Assembly: GCA_041584475.1 (NCBI GenBank)
Contig: JBFHDX010000017.1
Location: 1 to 46,540 of the forward strand
From: JBFHDX01 sp041584475
Lineage (GTDB): Bacteria; Pseudomonadota; Alphaproteobacteria; UBA8366; JADFVY01
DNA length: 46,540 bases
Direction: 5' to 3'
The translations under genes were made by a program, and so were the position numbers. The notes under the pieces are model-generated. The model worked only from the letters and a program-made list of their open reading frames with translations, was not told the DNA's origin and did no database searches. Below, one piece after another: positions 7,435-16,897 of the stretch (position 1 is the stretch's first letter; each line of letters opens with the position of its first letter).

Positions 7435-9570
7435 ATGAAAAGCGGCGGGAAGACCGATACGACGGGGAGCCGTGAACACGACACGCGGCAACCACGCGGA
7501 CGGCCGCGCCCGGGGGCGCGCGTGCGTCCGGATTCCGCGCGCCGCTATCTGCAGATCGCGCTGGCCATCGTCGCCGGCTTCCTGCTCGGCACGATGGCCG
7601 TGGAGGGCTGGCTCGCCGCGCGTGACGCCGACCGCGAGGCCCGGGAGACCGTGCGCGCGGCGCTCACTCAGGCCAGCGCGCCGCTGAACCTGTTCTTTTC
7701 CGAGACTGCGGTTCGCCTCGCCGCCCTCGAGGTCGTCGCCAGCGAGGCTCCGGCCAACGCGGTGCGCCTCGAGCCCGGCTATCGCCGCTACGACGCCGCC
7801 GGCACCGAAGGCGACGGCGGAGCGGCACAGCCGGCCATCGCCGAGGCCGTGATGCGTGCCGCGAAGAGCGGCCAGCCGGCCCTGTCGCTGCCGTTCCAGC
7901 GCTCGGGCCTGTGGTACGCGGCGATCGTCAAGGAGCGACGCGACGCGGCCGGCGCCCTGCTCGGGTACGAGGGCATACAGTTTCCGCTCTCGCGCATCCT
8001 CGAATGGCTGGCCGTGATCGACCTGCCCAGCGGCTCCTCGCTGGCGCTGTTGACGCCCGACCGGCGGATCTGGTTGCGCAACCCGTTCGTACCGGCGCTG
8101 CTCGGCGGGCCGGCCGCAAACGACCCGTTCGCCGGCGCGGTCAGAACCGACCCCGCCCGCCTCTCGCGCATCGTCGAGGTCGACGCCGACGGCGTCGACG
8201 GTGTGGTCGGTTGGCGCTCCCTCGAATCGTTCGGGCTGGTGCTGGTCGCCGGCGTCGACCGCGAGCCGATCGCCGCCGCTCGCGGCGGCGCCGCGACGGT
8301 GCCGCTGCTGATCGCGCTGGCGGTCACGGGCGGCGCCTTCATCCTCGCAACCTTCGCCGGGCGCGGCGCGCCGGCGCCGCAGCGTCCGCGTCCGCCGGTC
8401 CCGGTCCCGGCGCGGCCGGCGGTTCGCGAACGCGGCGTGCCGGCGGTCGCCGAATCCATGCCGGTCGTCATCTACGAGCAGCGGGTCAAGCCCGGCGGCC
8501 GCATCAGCTACGACTACGTCAGCCGGAGCCTGCGCCAGGTGTACGGCATCGAGCCGGCACAACTCCGGGCCGAACCCGAAATCCTGTTCGAGATGGTCCA
8601 CTCGGAGGACCGCGCCCGCGTTCGGTCCGAGTACCGGCGCGCCTGGCAGTCGGGCAACGATCTCGACAGCGTCTATCGCATCGTGACGCCGGGCGCCGGC
8701 GTCAAGTGGGTGCGCAACCTGGCGCGGGCGGGCGCATCCGGCGCCGCCGCCGAGGGCACCGTCTGGGACGGTGTCGTCCTCGACGTGACGGCGCAGAAGG
8801 AGGCCGAAACGACGCTCCAGGCGATCCGCAGCGAGACCGAGATGAGCAACCGCGTGAAGGCCGAGTTCCTGGCCAATGTCAGCCACGAACTGCGCGAGCC
8901 GCTGAATGCCATCATCGGTTTTGCCGAGGTCATAAGCCGCGAGGCCTACGGGCCGGTCGGCGTCGAGAAGTACGTCGAATATGCCCGCGACATAAACGAG
9001 AGCGCGGATCACCTGCTGGCGGTGGTCAACGATATCCTCGACCTGTCGAAGATCGAGGCCGGCCGGGCCACGCTGGTGCTCGAGGACATCGAGGCCGGCG
9101 AGCTCGCCGATTCGTGCCTGCGGCTCATCCACGGACGGGCCGCCGACGCGAGATTACAGCTGCGCCGCTTCGTCGAGGACTCGCTGCCGCGCTTGCGGGT
9201 CGATCCGCTGAAGGTGAAGCAGATCCTGATCAATCTGCTGTCGAACGCGATCAAGTTCACGCGGGCCGGCGGCACGGTGACGCTGCGCGTGACCTCGACC
9301 GACGACGGCGGTATCGCCTTCGCCGTCATCGATACCGGCATCGGCATTCCGGAGCAGGACCTCCCGACGGCGATCGAGACCTACGGCCAAGTCGGGTCGC
9401 TGGCCGGCGACCGGAGCCAGGGCACCGGTCTCGGCCTGCCCCTCGCCAAGGCGCTCACCGAACTGCACGGCGGCAGCTTGACGATCGAGAGCTCGGCCGG
9501 CAAGGGCACCACCGTTACCGCGCGCTTTCCGCCCGGTTGCATTGCGCCTGCGAAAGACAAGCGTAACTGA
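7435..9570 (+). CDS. Membrane-bound PAS-domain sensor histidine kinase
   Basis: The 711-residue protein starts with a basic arm and a transmembrane helix (about residues 37-60), followed by a periplasmic sensing region of about 220 residues. A second helix lies near 283-305 (PLLIALAVTGGAFILATF). A PAS-like domain follows at about 335-465 (YDYVSRSLRQVYGIE, then the WVRNLARAG region). The HisKA domain carries phospho-acceptor His484 in NVSHELREPLNAIIGF. The ATPase domain shows the N box (INLLSNAIKF), G1 (DTGIGIP) and G2 (GTGLGLPLA). No response regulator is adjacent, so it is an orphan kinase here. No clear Shine-Dalgarno precedes 7435, so the start is uncertain. Confidence 0.9.
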   Translation: MKSGGKTDTTGSREHDTRQPRGRPRPGARVRPDSARRYLQIALAIVAGFLLGTMAVEGWLAARDADREARETVRAALTQASAPLNLFFSETAVRLAALEVVASEAPANAVRLEPGYRRYDAAGTEGDGGAAQPAIAEAVMRAAKSGQPALSLPFQRSGLWYAAIVKERRDAAGALLGYEGIQFPLSRILEWLAVIDLPSGSSLALLTPDRRIWLRNPFVPALLGGPAANDPFAGAVRTDPARLSRIVEVDADGVDGVVGWRSLESFGLVLVAGVDREPIAAARGGAATVPLLIALAVTGGAFILATFAGRGAPAPQRPRPPVPVPARPAVRERGVPAVAESMPVVIYEQRVKPGGRISYDYVSRSLRQVYGIEPAQLRAEPEILFEMVHSEDRARVRSEYRRAWQSGNDLDSVYRIVTPGAGVKWVRNLARAGASGAAAEGTVWDGVVLDVTAQKEAETTLQAIRSETEMSNRVKAEFLANVSHELREPLNAIIGFAEVISREAYGPVGVEKYVEYARDINESADHLLAVVNDILDLSKIEAGRATLVLEDIEAGELADSCLRLIHGRAADARLQLRRFVEDSLPRLRVDPLKVKQILINLLSNAIKFTRAGGTVTLRVTSTDDGGIAFAVIDTGIGIPEQDLPTAIETYGQVGSLAGDRSQGTGLGLPLAKALTELHGGSLTIESSAGKGTTVTARFPPGCIAPAKDKRN

Positions 9571-9733
9571 CAATACCCTTCAAATACCTTTTTTTATTTG
9601 AGTTGCGGCGTGCATGCGGGTCGTCTATATTGCAACGCATCATGTTTTTGCGCCGCAATATCCGCGCGGCACTCACACGGTCACGCAGCGGCTCCGCCGA
9701 TTTCTTCGTTTCACCATTTCCGGGATAATCATT

Positions 9734-10219
9734 ATGCAGGCTGTCGAGACGGGTAAGGACACCCCAACCCAGGCTACGAGGCCGGACACCGACGATCTGA
9801 TGGGCTATGCCCTCGAGGATCTCTCGGTCGGCATGAGTGCGGTTTTCGCGAAGACGGTCACCGAAGCCGACATCGTCCTGTTCGCCGGCATATCCGGCGA
9901 TATCAATCCGGTTCATCTCAACCACGAGTTCGCCACCGAGACCATGTTCGAGGGGCGCATCGCTCACGGGCTCCTGACCGCGAGCTTCATCTCCACCGTC
10001 ATCGGCACCAAATTGCCGGGCCCGGGGGCGATCTATCTGAAGCAGAGCCTCAACTTCAAGGCACCCGTCAGGGCTGGCGACACGGTCCGCGCCCGAACCA
10101 CGATCACCGAGATCATCCCCGAGAAGCGCCGGATCGTCATGGAAACCGTGGCCACCGTCGGCGAGACCGTCGTGCTCGACGGCGAGGCGCTGATCCTGGT
10201 GCCGAGTCGCGACGCTTAG
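9734..10219 (+). CDS. MaoC/PhaJ-like (R)-specific enoyl-CoA hydratase
   Basis: This 161-residue hot-dog-fold protein has the hydratase-2 motif: Asp and His in SGDINPVHLNHEFA, followed by FEGRIAHGLLTASFIS. These residues add water to trans-2-enoyl-CoA to give (R)-3-hydroxyacyl-CoA, which links beta-oxidation to polyhydroxyalkanoate or lipid metabolism. The N-terminal 22 residues before MGYALEDL are poorly conserved in type, so the true start could be 9800. An upstream ATG at 9614 would add 40 unlikely residues. AT-rich DNA just upstream contains a short TCAAATA/TATTTGA inverted repeat (9580-9601). Confidence 0.85.
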   Translation: MQAVETGKDTPTQATRPDTDDLMGYALEDLSVGMSAVFAKTVTEADIVLFAGISGDINPVHLNHEFATETMFEGRIAHGLLTASFISTVIGTKLPGPGAIYLKQSLNFKAPVRAGDTVRARTTITEIIPEKRRIVMETVATVGETVVLDGEALILVPSRDA

Positions 10220-10371
10220 GGCCGCGGCCCGACGGGCGGCGCGATTTTCGCCCTCCACAACCCCGCCCGCAGTGGGTATACCGGGCGGCACGCAGTCGTG
10301 CCGGGACCGGCGTTGCCGCGGGACCCGGCGAACCGGTCGCCGTTGGCGAGTTCTGCGCGGGGCAAGGGGCA

Positions 10372-11334
10372 ATGCAGATACTTCGACATTACGGCGACGT
10401 GCCCGATGGACTGCGCGGCGGTATCGCGGTGCTCGGCAATTTCGACGGCGTCCACCGCGGCCACCAGGCGGTGTTCGCCCGCGCCGCGAAGCTGGCGGCC
10501 CGGCACGGGGCGCCGCTCGTCGCCGTGACGTTCGAGCCGCATCCGCGCAGCTACTTCCGCCCGGACGACCCGCCGTTCCGACTGACGCCGTTTCGCAACA
10601 AGGCGCACCATCTCGGGGCGCTGGGCGTCGATCTCCTGCTCGTGCTGCATTTCGACGACGCGCTGCACCACATGACCGCCGGCGCGTTCGTCGACGAGGT
10701 TCTCGCCGCCGGCCTCGGGGTGCGCCACGTCGTCGTCGGCTACGACTTCGTGTTCGGCCACAACCGCGTCGGCGATACCGTCTTCCTGCGCAAGGCCGGG
10801 CGGAAAGCCGGCTTCGACGTGACCATCGTCGAACCGGTGACGACCGACGGCAACGAGATCTATTCGTCGACGCGGATCCGCGACTATCTGCGGGAGGCTC
10901 AGCCCGCGAAGGCGGCGGCCCTGCTCGGCCGGCCCTTCGAGTTCGAGGGCCGCGTCATGCATGGCAGCGCGCTCGGCCGCGACCTCGGCTATCCGACCGC
11001 CAACCTGAGTTTCGGCGAGTATCTTAGGCCGGCCTACGGGATCTATGCGGTTCGCGTCGGGATCGAGGAACCGGACGGGCCGGTCTGGCACGACGGCGTC
11101 GCGAGCTTCGGCATCCGTCCGACGATCGGCGCGGATGTAGAGCCCGTGCTCGAGGCCTATATCTTCGATTTCGCCGGGGACCTCTATGGCCGTCACCTGC
11201 GCGTCCAGCTGATCGACTATATTCGCCCGGAGGCGAAGTTCGACGGGCTCGACGCACTGCGCGAGCAGATCGATCGCGATTGCGAGGAGGCCCGCCGAAT
11301 TCTGTCGCGCGCCGCGGCGGACGCCGCGTCTTGA
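10372..11334 (+). CDS. ribF: Bifunctional riboflavin kinase / FAD synthetase
   Basis: The 320-residue protein is full length for prokaryotic RibF. The N-terminal nucleotidyl-transferase domain has LGNFDGVHRGHQAVF (about 21-35) and the late motif SSTRIRDYL. The C-terminal flavokinase domain begins at about 185 with GRVMHGSALGRDLGYPTANL, the ATP/riboflavin-binding loop. It phosphorylates riboflavin to FMN and adenylates FMN to FAD in the cytoplasm. An AAGGGG precedes the ATG. The gene sits upstream of ileS and lspA, a common alphaproteobacterial order, and is probably cotranscribed with them. Confidence 0.96.
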   Translation: MQILRHYGDVPDGLRGGIAVLGNFDGVHRGHQAVFARAAKLAARHGAPLVAVTFEPHPRSYFRPDDPPFRLTPFRNKAHHLGALGVDLLLVLHFDDALHHMTAGAFVDEVLAAGLGVRHVVVGYDFVFGHNRVGDTVFLRKAGRKAGFDVTIVEPVTTDGNEIYSSTRIRDYLREAQPAKAAALLGRPFEFEGRVMHGSALGRDLGYPTANLSFGEYLRPAYGIYAVRVGIEEPDGPVWHDGVASFGIRPTIGADVEPVLEAYIFDFAGDLYGRHLRVQLIDYIRPEAKFDGLDALREQIDRDCEEARRILSRAAADAAS

Positions 11335-11449
11335 CCGCGACCGGGCCCGTGCATACTGTGCCGGGCGCGCGGGGCCGGGGCCCCGCGGCGCTGTTGCTGG
11401 ACAAGGACCTGCTTGCGCCCGCGACGTCGGGCGACCGGAAACTGGGCCG

Positions 11450-14290
11450 ATGAGCGTCGACTACAAGGACACGATCCTGCTGCCGAGGACGGAGTTCCCG
11501 ATGAAGGCGGGACTGCCGCAGCGCGAGCCGGAGCTGCTCGAGCGCTGGGCGCGGATCGGACTGTACCGCCGGCTGCGCGAAGCGTCGCGCGGCAAGGAGA
11601 AGTTCATCCTGCACGACGGCCCGCCCTACGCGAACGGACACCTGCATATCGGGCACGCGCTCAACAAGATCCTCAAGGACGTGATCAACCGCTCGCAGCA
11701 GATGCAGGGCAAGGACGCCCATTACGTGCCGGGCTGGGACTGTCACGGCCTGCCGATCGAGTGGAAGATCGAGGAGAAGTACCGCGCCGCCGGCAAGGAC
11801 AAGGACGGCGTGCCGATTGTCGATTTCCGCCGGGAATGCCGCGAGTTCGCCGATCACTGGATCGACGTCCAGCGCGAGGAGTTCAAGCGCCTCGGCGTCG
11901 CCGGCGATTGGGAGAATCCGTACACGACCATGGCGTTTTCGGCGGAAGCGCAGATCGCCCGCGAGATCGGCAAGTTCCTGGTCAATGGCGGCCTCTATCG
12001 CGGCTCGAAGCCGGTGCTCTGGTCGGTGGTCGAGAAGACGGCGCTGGCCGAGGCGGAGGTGGAGTATCACGACCATACCTCGACGACGATCCACGTCCGC
12101 TTTCCCGTGGTCGAGACGCCGCGCCCGGAGCTCGAGGGCGCGAGCGTGGTGATCTGGACGACGACGCCGTGGACGATGCCGGGCAACCGCGCCGTCGCCT
12201 ATGCCGACGACATCGCCTACACGCTACTGCAGGTTTCGGAAGTGACGCCGGACAGCGTCGTCAAGAAGGGTGACCGTCTTGTGGTGGCGCAGCCGCTCGC
12301 GGATGCCTTCAAGCAGGCCGTCGGCATCGTCGCCACTTCGCAGGAAACAAGCTTCGCGGGCAAAGAACTGGCAGGCACCCTGTGCGCCCATCCGCTGCGC
12401 GGCAAGGGCTACGAGTTCGACGTGCCGCTGCTGCCCGCGGATTTCGTCAGCGAGGAGGAGGGCACGGGCTTCGTTCACATCGCGCCCGGGCACGGCGCCG
12501 ACGACTTCAACCTCGGATCGGCGCACGGCGTCGAGGTGCCGCAGACGGTGGCCGAGGACGGTTCCTTCTACGATCACGTGCCGCTGTTCGGCGGGCTCGC
12601 GATCTACCGGCCCGACGGCAAGCGCGGCCCGGCCAACAAGGCGGTTCTCGAAGCGCTGGCGGCGGCCGGAAACCTGCTTGCGACCGGGCAGCTCGTGCAC
12701 AGCTATCCGCATTCGTGGCGCTCCAAGGCCCCGCTGATCTTCCGCAACACCTCGCAATGGTTCATCTCGATGGAGACGAACGACCTGCGGGACAAGGCGC
12801 TCAGGGCCATCGGCGAGACCGCCTTCTATCCGGCGGCCGGCGGCAGGCGGCTCCATTCGATGATCGAGACGCGCCCCGACTGGTGCGTCTCGCGGCAGCG
12901 CGCCTGGGGCGTGCCGATCCCGGTATTCGTTGACAAGCAGTCCGGCGAGCCGCTGCGCGACCAGGCGGTCGTCGACCGCATCGCCGACGCCTTCGAGCAG
13001 GAGGGGGCCGACGCCTGGTTCACGAGCCCGCCGTCGCGTTTCCTCGGTAACGAATACGATGCCGACGCGTACGAGCAGGTGACCGACGTGGTCGACGTAT
13101 GGTTCGATTCGGGATCGACGCACAGCTTCGTGCTGGAGGGCCGTGACGACCTCGAATGGCCGGCCTCGCTCTATCTCGAGGGCTCGGACCAGCATCGCGG
13201 CTGGTTCCATTCCTCGCTGCTCGAGGCCTGTGGCACGCGCGGCAAGGCGCCGTACCGGGCGGTGCTGACGCACGGCTTCGTCATGGCCGAGGACGGCCGC
13301 AAGATGTCGAAGTCGCTCGGCAACATCGTGTCGCCGCAGGACGTCGTGAAACAGTACGGCGCGGAGACGCTGCGGCTCTGGGTCGTCGCGTCCGACTATT
13401 CCGAGGATCTGCGCATCGGCCCCGAGATCATCCGGCGGCAGATCGACATGTACCGGCGGCTGCGCAATACGCTGCGCTACCTGCTCGGCAATCTCAGCGG
13501 CTTCGACGAGTCCGAGCGGCTGCCGCGCGCCGAGATGCCCGAGCTCGAGCGCTGGGTGCTGCACCGGATGTGGGAGCTCGACCGGGTGGTGCGGCGTGGC
13601 TGCAACGCGTTCGACTTCCACCGGCTGTTCCGCGAACTGCACGATTTCTGCGCCGTCGACCTGTCGGCGCTCTATTTCGACATCCGCAAGGACAGCCTGT
13701 ACTGCGACCCGCGCTCGGACCTGCGGCGCCGCGCCGCGCGTACGGTCCTCGACGAGCTGTTCTCGCGGCTCACCGCGTGGCTTGCGCCGGTGCTCTGCTT
13801 CACCGCCGAGGAGGCGTGGCTGGCACGCTTCCCGGGCGAGGAGGAGAGCGTGCATCTGCGGGTCTTCCCCGATACGCCCGCCGACTGGCGCGACGACACG
13901 CTGGCCGCGAAATGGGACAAGGTGCGCCGTGTGCGCCGCGTCGTGACCGGCGCGCTCGAGCTCGAGCGCGCCGAAAAGCGCATCGGCTCGTCCCTGCAGG
14001 CGGCGCCCGTCGTCTACGTCACCGCCAACTACGAAGCGGCACTGGCCGGGCTCGACCTTGCCGAGATCGCCATCACCTCCGCCGTCGATTTGCGCGTTGC
14101 CGACGTTCCGGACGGCGCTTTCACGCTGCCGGACGTGCCCGGCATCGGCGTCGTGCCGGCGCTCGCGGCGGGCGACAAGTGCGAGCGCTGCTGGCGGGTG
14201 CTGCCCGAGGTCGGCGGCCGGGCCGAGGCACCGGGGACCTGCGTGCGCTGTGCCGACGCCGTCGAGGCGAGCCGCGCCGCGGCAGAATGA
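11450..14290 (+). CDS. ileS: Isoleucyl-tRNA synthetase
   Basis: This 946-residue class Ia synthetase charges tRNA-Ile. The HIGH signature is in GPPYANGHLHIGHALNK (HIGH at 66-69) and the KMSKS loop is at 618-622 (KMSKSLGNIVSP). The CP1 editing domain, which hydrolyses Val-tRNA-Ile, lies between them (for example VIWTTTPWTMPGNRAVAY). Four C-terminal cysteines (KCERCWRVL then TCVRCADAV) form the zinc finger of the bacterial type. The length matches the usual value. The stop overlaps the lspA start as ATGA. Confidence 0.98.
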   Translation: MSVDYKDTILLPRTEFPMKAGLPQREPELLERWARIGLYRRLREASRGKEKFILHDGPPYANGHLHIGHALNKILKDVINRSQQMQGKDAHYVPGWDCHGLPIEWKIEEKYRAAGKDKDGVPIVDFRRECREFADHWIDVQREEFKRLGVAGDWENPYTTMAFSAEAQIAREIGKFLVNGGLYRGSKPVLWSVVEKTALAEAEVEYHDHTSTTIHVRFPVVETPRPELEGASVVIWTTTPWTMPGNRAVAYADDIAYTLLQVSEVTPDSVVKKGDRLVVAQPLADAFKQAVGIVATSQETSFAGKELAGTLCAHPLRGKGYEFDVPLLPADFVSEEEGTGFVHIAPGHGADDFNLGSAHGVEVPQTVAEDGSFYDHVPLFGGLAIYRPDGKRGPANKAVLEALAAAGNLLATGQLVHSYPHSWRSKAPLIFRNTSQWFISMETNDLRDKALRAIGETAFYPAAGGRRLHSMIETRPDWCVSRQRAWGVPIPVFVDKQSGEPLRDQAVVDRIADAFEQEGADAWFTSPPSRFLGNEYDADAYEQVTDVVDVWFDSGSTHSFVLEGRDDLEWPASLYLEGSDQHRGWFHSSLLEACGTRGKAPYRAVLTHGFVMAEDGRKMSKSLGNIVSPQDVVKQYGAETLRLWVVASDYSEDLRIGPEIIRRQIDMYRRLRNTLRYLLGNLSGFDESERLPRAEMPELERWVLHRMWELDRVVRRGCNAFDFHRLFRELHDFCAVDLSALYFDIRKDSLYCDPRSDLRRRAARTVLDELFSRLTAWLAPVLCFTAEEAWLARFPGEEESVHLRVFPDTPADWRDDTLAAKWDKVRRVRRVVTGALELERAEKRIGSSLQAAPVVYVTANYEAALAGLDLAEIAITSAVDLRVADVPDGAFTLPDVPGIGVVPALAAGDKCERCWRVLPEVGGRAEAPGTCVRCADAVEASRAAAE

Positions 14291-14847
14291 CCGTGACGGG
14301 CAGCCCGAACCGAGGAATCCCGACGGCGGCCGGGGAAGGGAGCGGCAGCAGCGCGGGCGCGCGATCGCGGCTGCCCGTCGCGCTCGCGGTGGCGCTCGCG
14401 GTTTTGGCCTGCGATCAGCTCAGCAAGTTCGTCATCCTCGAATACGTCATGGATCCGCCGCGCGCGATCGAGATCCTGCCGTTCTTCAACCTCGTGCTGG
14501 TCCACAATCGCGGCGTCAGTTTCGGACTGTTCGGCAGCGATTCCGTCTTCGGTCCGTATCTGCTGTCGGCGCTGGCGCTCGCCGTCAGCGTCGCGCTGGG
14601 GTTCTGGGCGCGGCGCGCCGAGACGCGCCTGCTCGCCGTCGCCCTCGGCGGCATCATCGGCGGTGCCGTCGGCAACGTCATCGACCGTCTGCGCTTCGGT
14701 GCGGTCGTCGATTTCCTCGATTTCTACCTGCCCGGCACGTCGCTGCCGCACTGGCCCGCGTTCAACGTCGCCGATTCGGCGATCGTCGTCGGTGTCGCGC
14801 TGATTCTCGCCGACAGCTTGTTTGCAGGTCCGCGGAAACCCAAATAA
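14287..14847 (+). CDS. lspA: Lipoprotein signal peptidase (signal peptidase II)
   Basis: The protein has 186 residues and four transmembrane segments. It removes signal peptides from prolipoproteins at the inner membrane. Family motifs are present: DQLSKFVI near the N-terminus, FFNLVLVHNRGVSFGLF, and the catalytic aspartates in GNVIDRLRFGAVVDFLDFY and FNVADSAIVVG. The hydrophilic N-terminal extension of about 28 residues (Gly/Ser/Arg-rich) is longer than average. The ATGA overlap with ileS indicates translational coupling. The next gene encodes a lipoprotein that it could process. Confidence 0.96.
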   Translation: MTVTGSPNRGIPTAAGEGSGSSAGARSRLPVALAVALAVLACDQLSKFVILEYVMDPPRAIEILPFFNLVLVHNRGVSFGLFGSDSVFGPYLLSALALAVSVALGFWARRAETRLLAVALGGIIGGAVGNVIDRLRFGAVVDFLDFYLPGTSLPHWPAFNVADSAIVVGVALILADSLFAGPRKPK

Positions 14848-14881
14848 GATGCTACGGCTTCCTGGGGAGAGCACCGCAGTA

Positions 14882-15445
14882 ATGTCGATGGGTCGGGTGA
14901 TTGGCTTCTGCGCGCTGGCGCTGCTGCTCGCCGGATGCGGCGAGAGCGGGCGGCTGTTCGGCTTCGACCGTTCGGGTCCGGACGAGTTCACCGTCGTACG
15001 GAACGCACCGTTGAGCGTGCCGCCGAATGCGACGCTGCGGCCGCCGCAGGGTAGCGCACAGAGCGACACGCGCAACGAGAGCAGCGAGGCGGCGCGCGCG
15101 AGCCTGCTCTCGAGCGGTCCGGGCGACGGGGTGCCGGCGATGCCGCAGGCGACGACGCAGAGCCCCGGGGAAATTGCGCTCGCGCGACGGGCGACCGCCT
15201 ATTACGGGGTGGAAGCCGACATCCGGCGCGTCGTCAATGAGGAATCGTCGCAGCTCGTCCGGGAGTCTCGATCCTTCACCGACAAGCTGGTCTTCTGGAA
15301 GGATCCCGAGCCGCCCGGCACGATCATCGACGCCGCCGCGGAATCCCGCCGGCTGCGCGAGAACGAGGCGCTCGGCAAGCCGCTCAACTCGGGCGCGGCG
15401 CCGACCATCGTGCGACGCAAGAGCGGCGTCAGCAGCCTGTTCTGA
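14882..15445 (+). CDS. DUF3035 lipoprotein (BamF-type)
   Basis: The product has 187 residues. A short signal peptide ends in a lipobox (ALLLAGCGES), so the mature protein should be an envelope lipoprotein. It then shows the DUF3035 pattern DEFTVVRNAPLSVPPNATLRPP and a charged, low-complexity body. This family occurs in alphaproteobacteria next to lspA and M16 peptidases; from memory it includes BamF, a lipoprotein subunit of the outer-membrane beta-barrel assembly complex. I chose the start at 14882 because it places the hydrophobic core directly after the first basic residue; the frame is open upstream to 14822. Confidence 0.85.
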   Translation: MSMGRVIGFCALALLLAGCGESGRLFGFDRSGPDEFTVVRNAPLSVPPNATLRPPQGSAQSDTRNESSEAARASLLSSGPGDGVPAMPQATTQSPGEIALARRATAYYGVEADIRRVVNEESSQLVRESRSFTDKLVFWKDPEPPGTIIDAAAESRRLRENEALGKPLNSGAAPTIVRRKSGVSSLF

Positions 15446-15529
15446 TCGGATCCCGGCCTTGCCGGTGCCGGAACATACCCCATTTCCTTCGCAGCCCCGT
15501 CGCTGCCGATCACGCAAATCGAGGTTTGG

Positions 15530-16897
15530 ATGACATCGCTTCCCCTGCGCCGCGCCGTCGCCGCACTGATCCTGTCGACGGCGCTGGCACTGCCGCTGTC
15601 GGCGCCCGCCGGCGCCGCCGTCTTCGATCCGGAGCACTTCACCCTGGCGAACGGCATGCAGGTCGTGGTCGTCAGCAACCACCGCGCACCGGTCGTCACG
15701 CACATGGTCTGGTACCGCGTCGGCGCGATGGACGAGCCGCCGGGGCGGACCGGCGTCGCGCACCTGCTCGAGCATCTGATGTTCAAGGGGACGAAGGACC
15801 ATCCGGACGGCGAGTTCTCGCAGATCGTCGCGCGCAACGGCGGGCGCGAGAACGCCTTCACCAGCCAGGACTTCACCGGCTATTTCCAGTCGGTCGCCGC
15901 CGACCGGCTGGAGCTCATGATGGAGCTCGAGTCGGACCGCATGATCAACCTCGTGCTGTCCGAGGACGACATCGAGACCGAGCGTCAGGTCGTGCTCGAG
16001 GAACGCCGCTCGCGGATCGAGAACGACCCGAGCGGCCGGCTTAGCGAGCAGACCAGCGCGGTGACCTACCTCAACCACCCTTACCGCAACCCGGTGATCG
16101 GCTGGGAGCACGAGATCCGCTTGATCACGCGCGACGATCTCGCCGCCTTCTATCGGGCCTGGTACGCGCCGAACAATGCGATCCTCGTCGTCGTCGGCGA
16201 CGTCGAGATGGCGCAGGTCCGGCCGCTTGCCGAGAAATATTACGGGCGCATCCCGGCGCGCCCGCTGCCCGAGCGCATCGCCTGGTCGGAGCCGCCGGCG
16301 AGCGCGGCGCGCGATGTCACCCTGCGCGACGAACAGGTGCGCCAGCCGAGCTGGTCACGTCGCTTTCCCGCGCCGAGCTACGTCTACGGGAACACCGGGC
16401 AGGTCCACGCGCTCGAGGTGCTCGCCGAGATCGTCGGCGGCGGCACGACGAGCCGGATGTATCGCGGCCTCGTGGTCGAGCAGGGCATCGCTGCCGGCGC
16501 CGGCGCCTGGTACAGCCCGGCCGAGCGGGGACCGACCGAGTTCGGATTCTACGGCTCGCCGCGCCCCGGCGGCGACCTGGCGGCCATCGAAAAGGCAACC
16601 GAGGCCGAGATCGCGGCATTGCTGGAACATGGCGTCACCGAGGACGAGGTCGCCCGCGCCAAGCGTCGCATGCAGGCGGAGGCGGTCTATGTGCGCGACT
16701 CCCTGCGGGCGCCGGCGCAGATCCTCGGCAGCCGGCTCGTCATCGGGCTCGGCGTCGAGGACATCGAATCCTGGCCGGAGCGTATCGCCGCCGTCACGGT
16801 CGACGACGTCAACGCCGCCGCGCGCGCCGTGCTCGGCAATCCCGGCGTGGTGACGGCGCGGCTGCTGCCCGCCGCCGGCGCCGGAGACGGCAAATGA
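15530..16897 (+). CDS. M16 family zinc metallopeptidase, catalytic subunit
   Basis: The 455-residue protein has a signal peptide cleaved near AGAA, placing it in the periplasm. The inverted zinc motif HxxEH is intact as HLLEHLMFKGT (His78, Glu81, His82), and the downstream acidic cluster ELMMELESDRM supplies a likely third ligand. The C-terminal half is the structural M16 domain. Together with the next gene it should form the heterodimeric pitrilysin/processing-peptidase-like enzyme found in many alphaproteobacteria. The stop overlaps the next start by 4 bases (ATGA). Confidence 0.94.
   Translation: MTSLPLRRAVAALILSTALALPLSAPAGAAVFDPEHFTLANGMQVVVVSNHRAPVVTHMVWYRVGAMDEPPGRTGVAHLLEHLMFKGTKDHPDGEFSQIVARNGGRENAFTSQDFTGYFQSVAADRLELMMELESDRMINLVLSEDDIETERQVVLEERRSRIENDPSGRLSEQTSAVTYLNHPYRNPVIGWEHEIRLITRDDLAAFYRAWYAPNNAILVVVGDVEMAQVRPLAEKYYGRIPARPLPERIAWSEPPASAARDVTLRDEQVRQPSWSRRFPAPSYVYGNTGQVHALEVLAEIVGGGTTSRMYRGLVVEQGIAAGAGAWYSPAERGPTEFGFYGSPRPGGDLAAIEKATEAEIAALLEHGVTEDEVARAKRRMQAEAVYVRDSLRAPAQILGSRLVIGLGVEDIESWPERIAAVTVDDVNAAARAVLGNPGVVTARLLPAAGAGDGK

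Noticed and set aside
9580..9601. TCAAATA/TATTTGA inverted repeat after the kinase gene as a terminator
   Set aside because: The stem is only 7 bp and AT-rich, too weak to call a terminator.
12224..13855. 543-codon open frame antisense to ileS
   Set aside because: ileS is unmistakable in the other strand; the antisense translation has no domain-like features.
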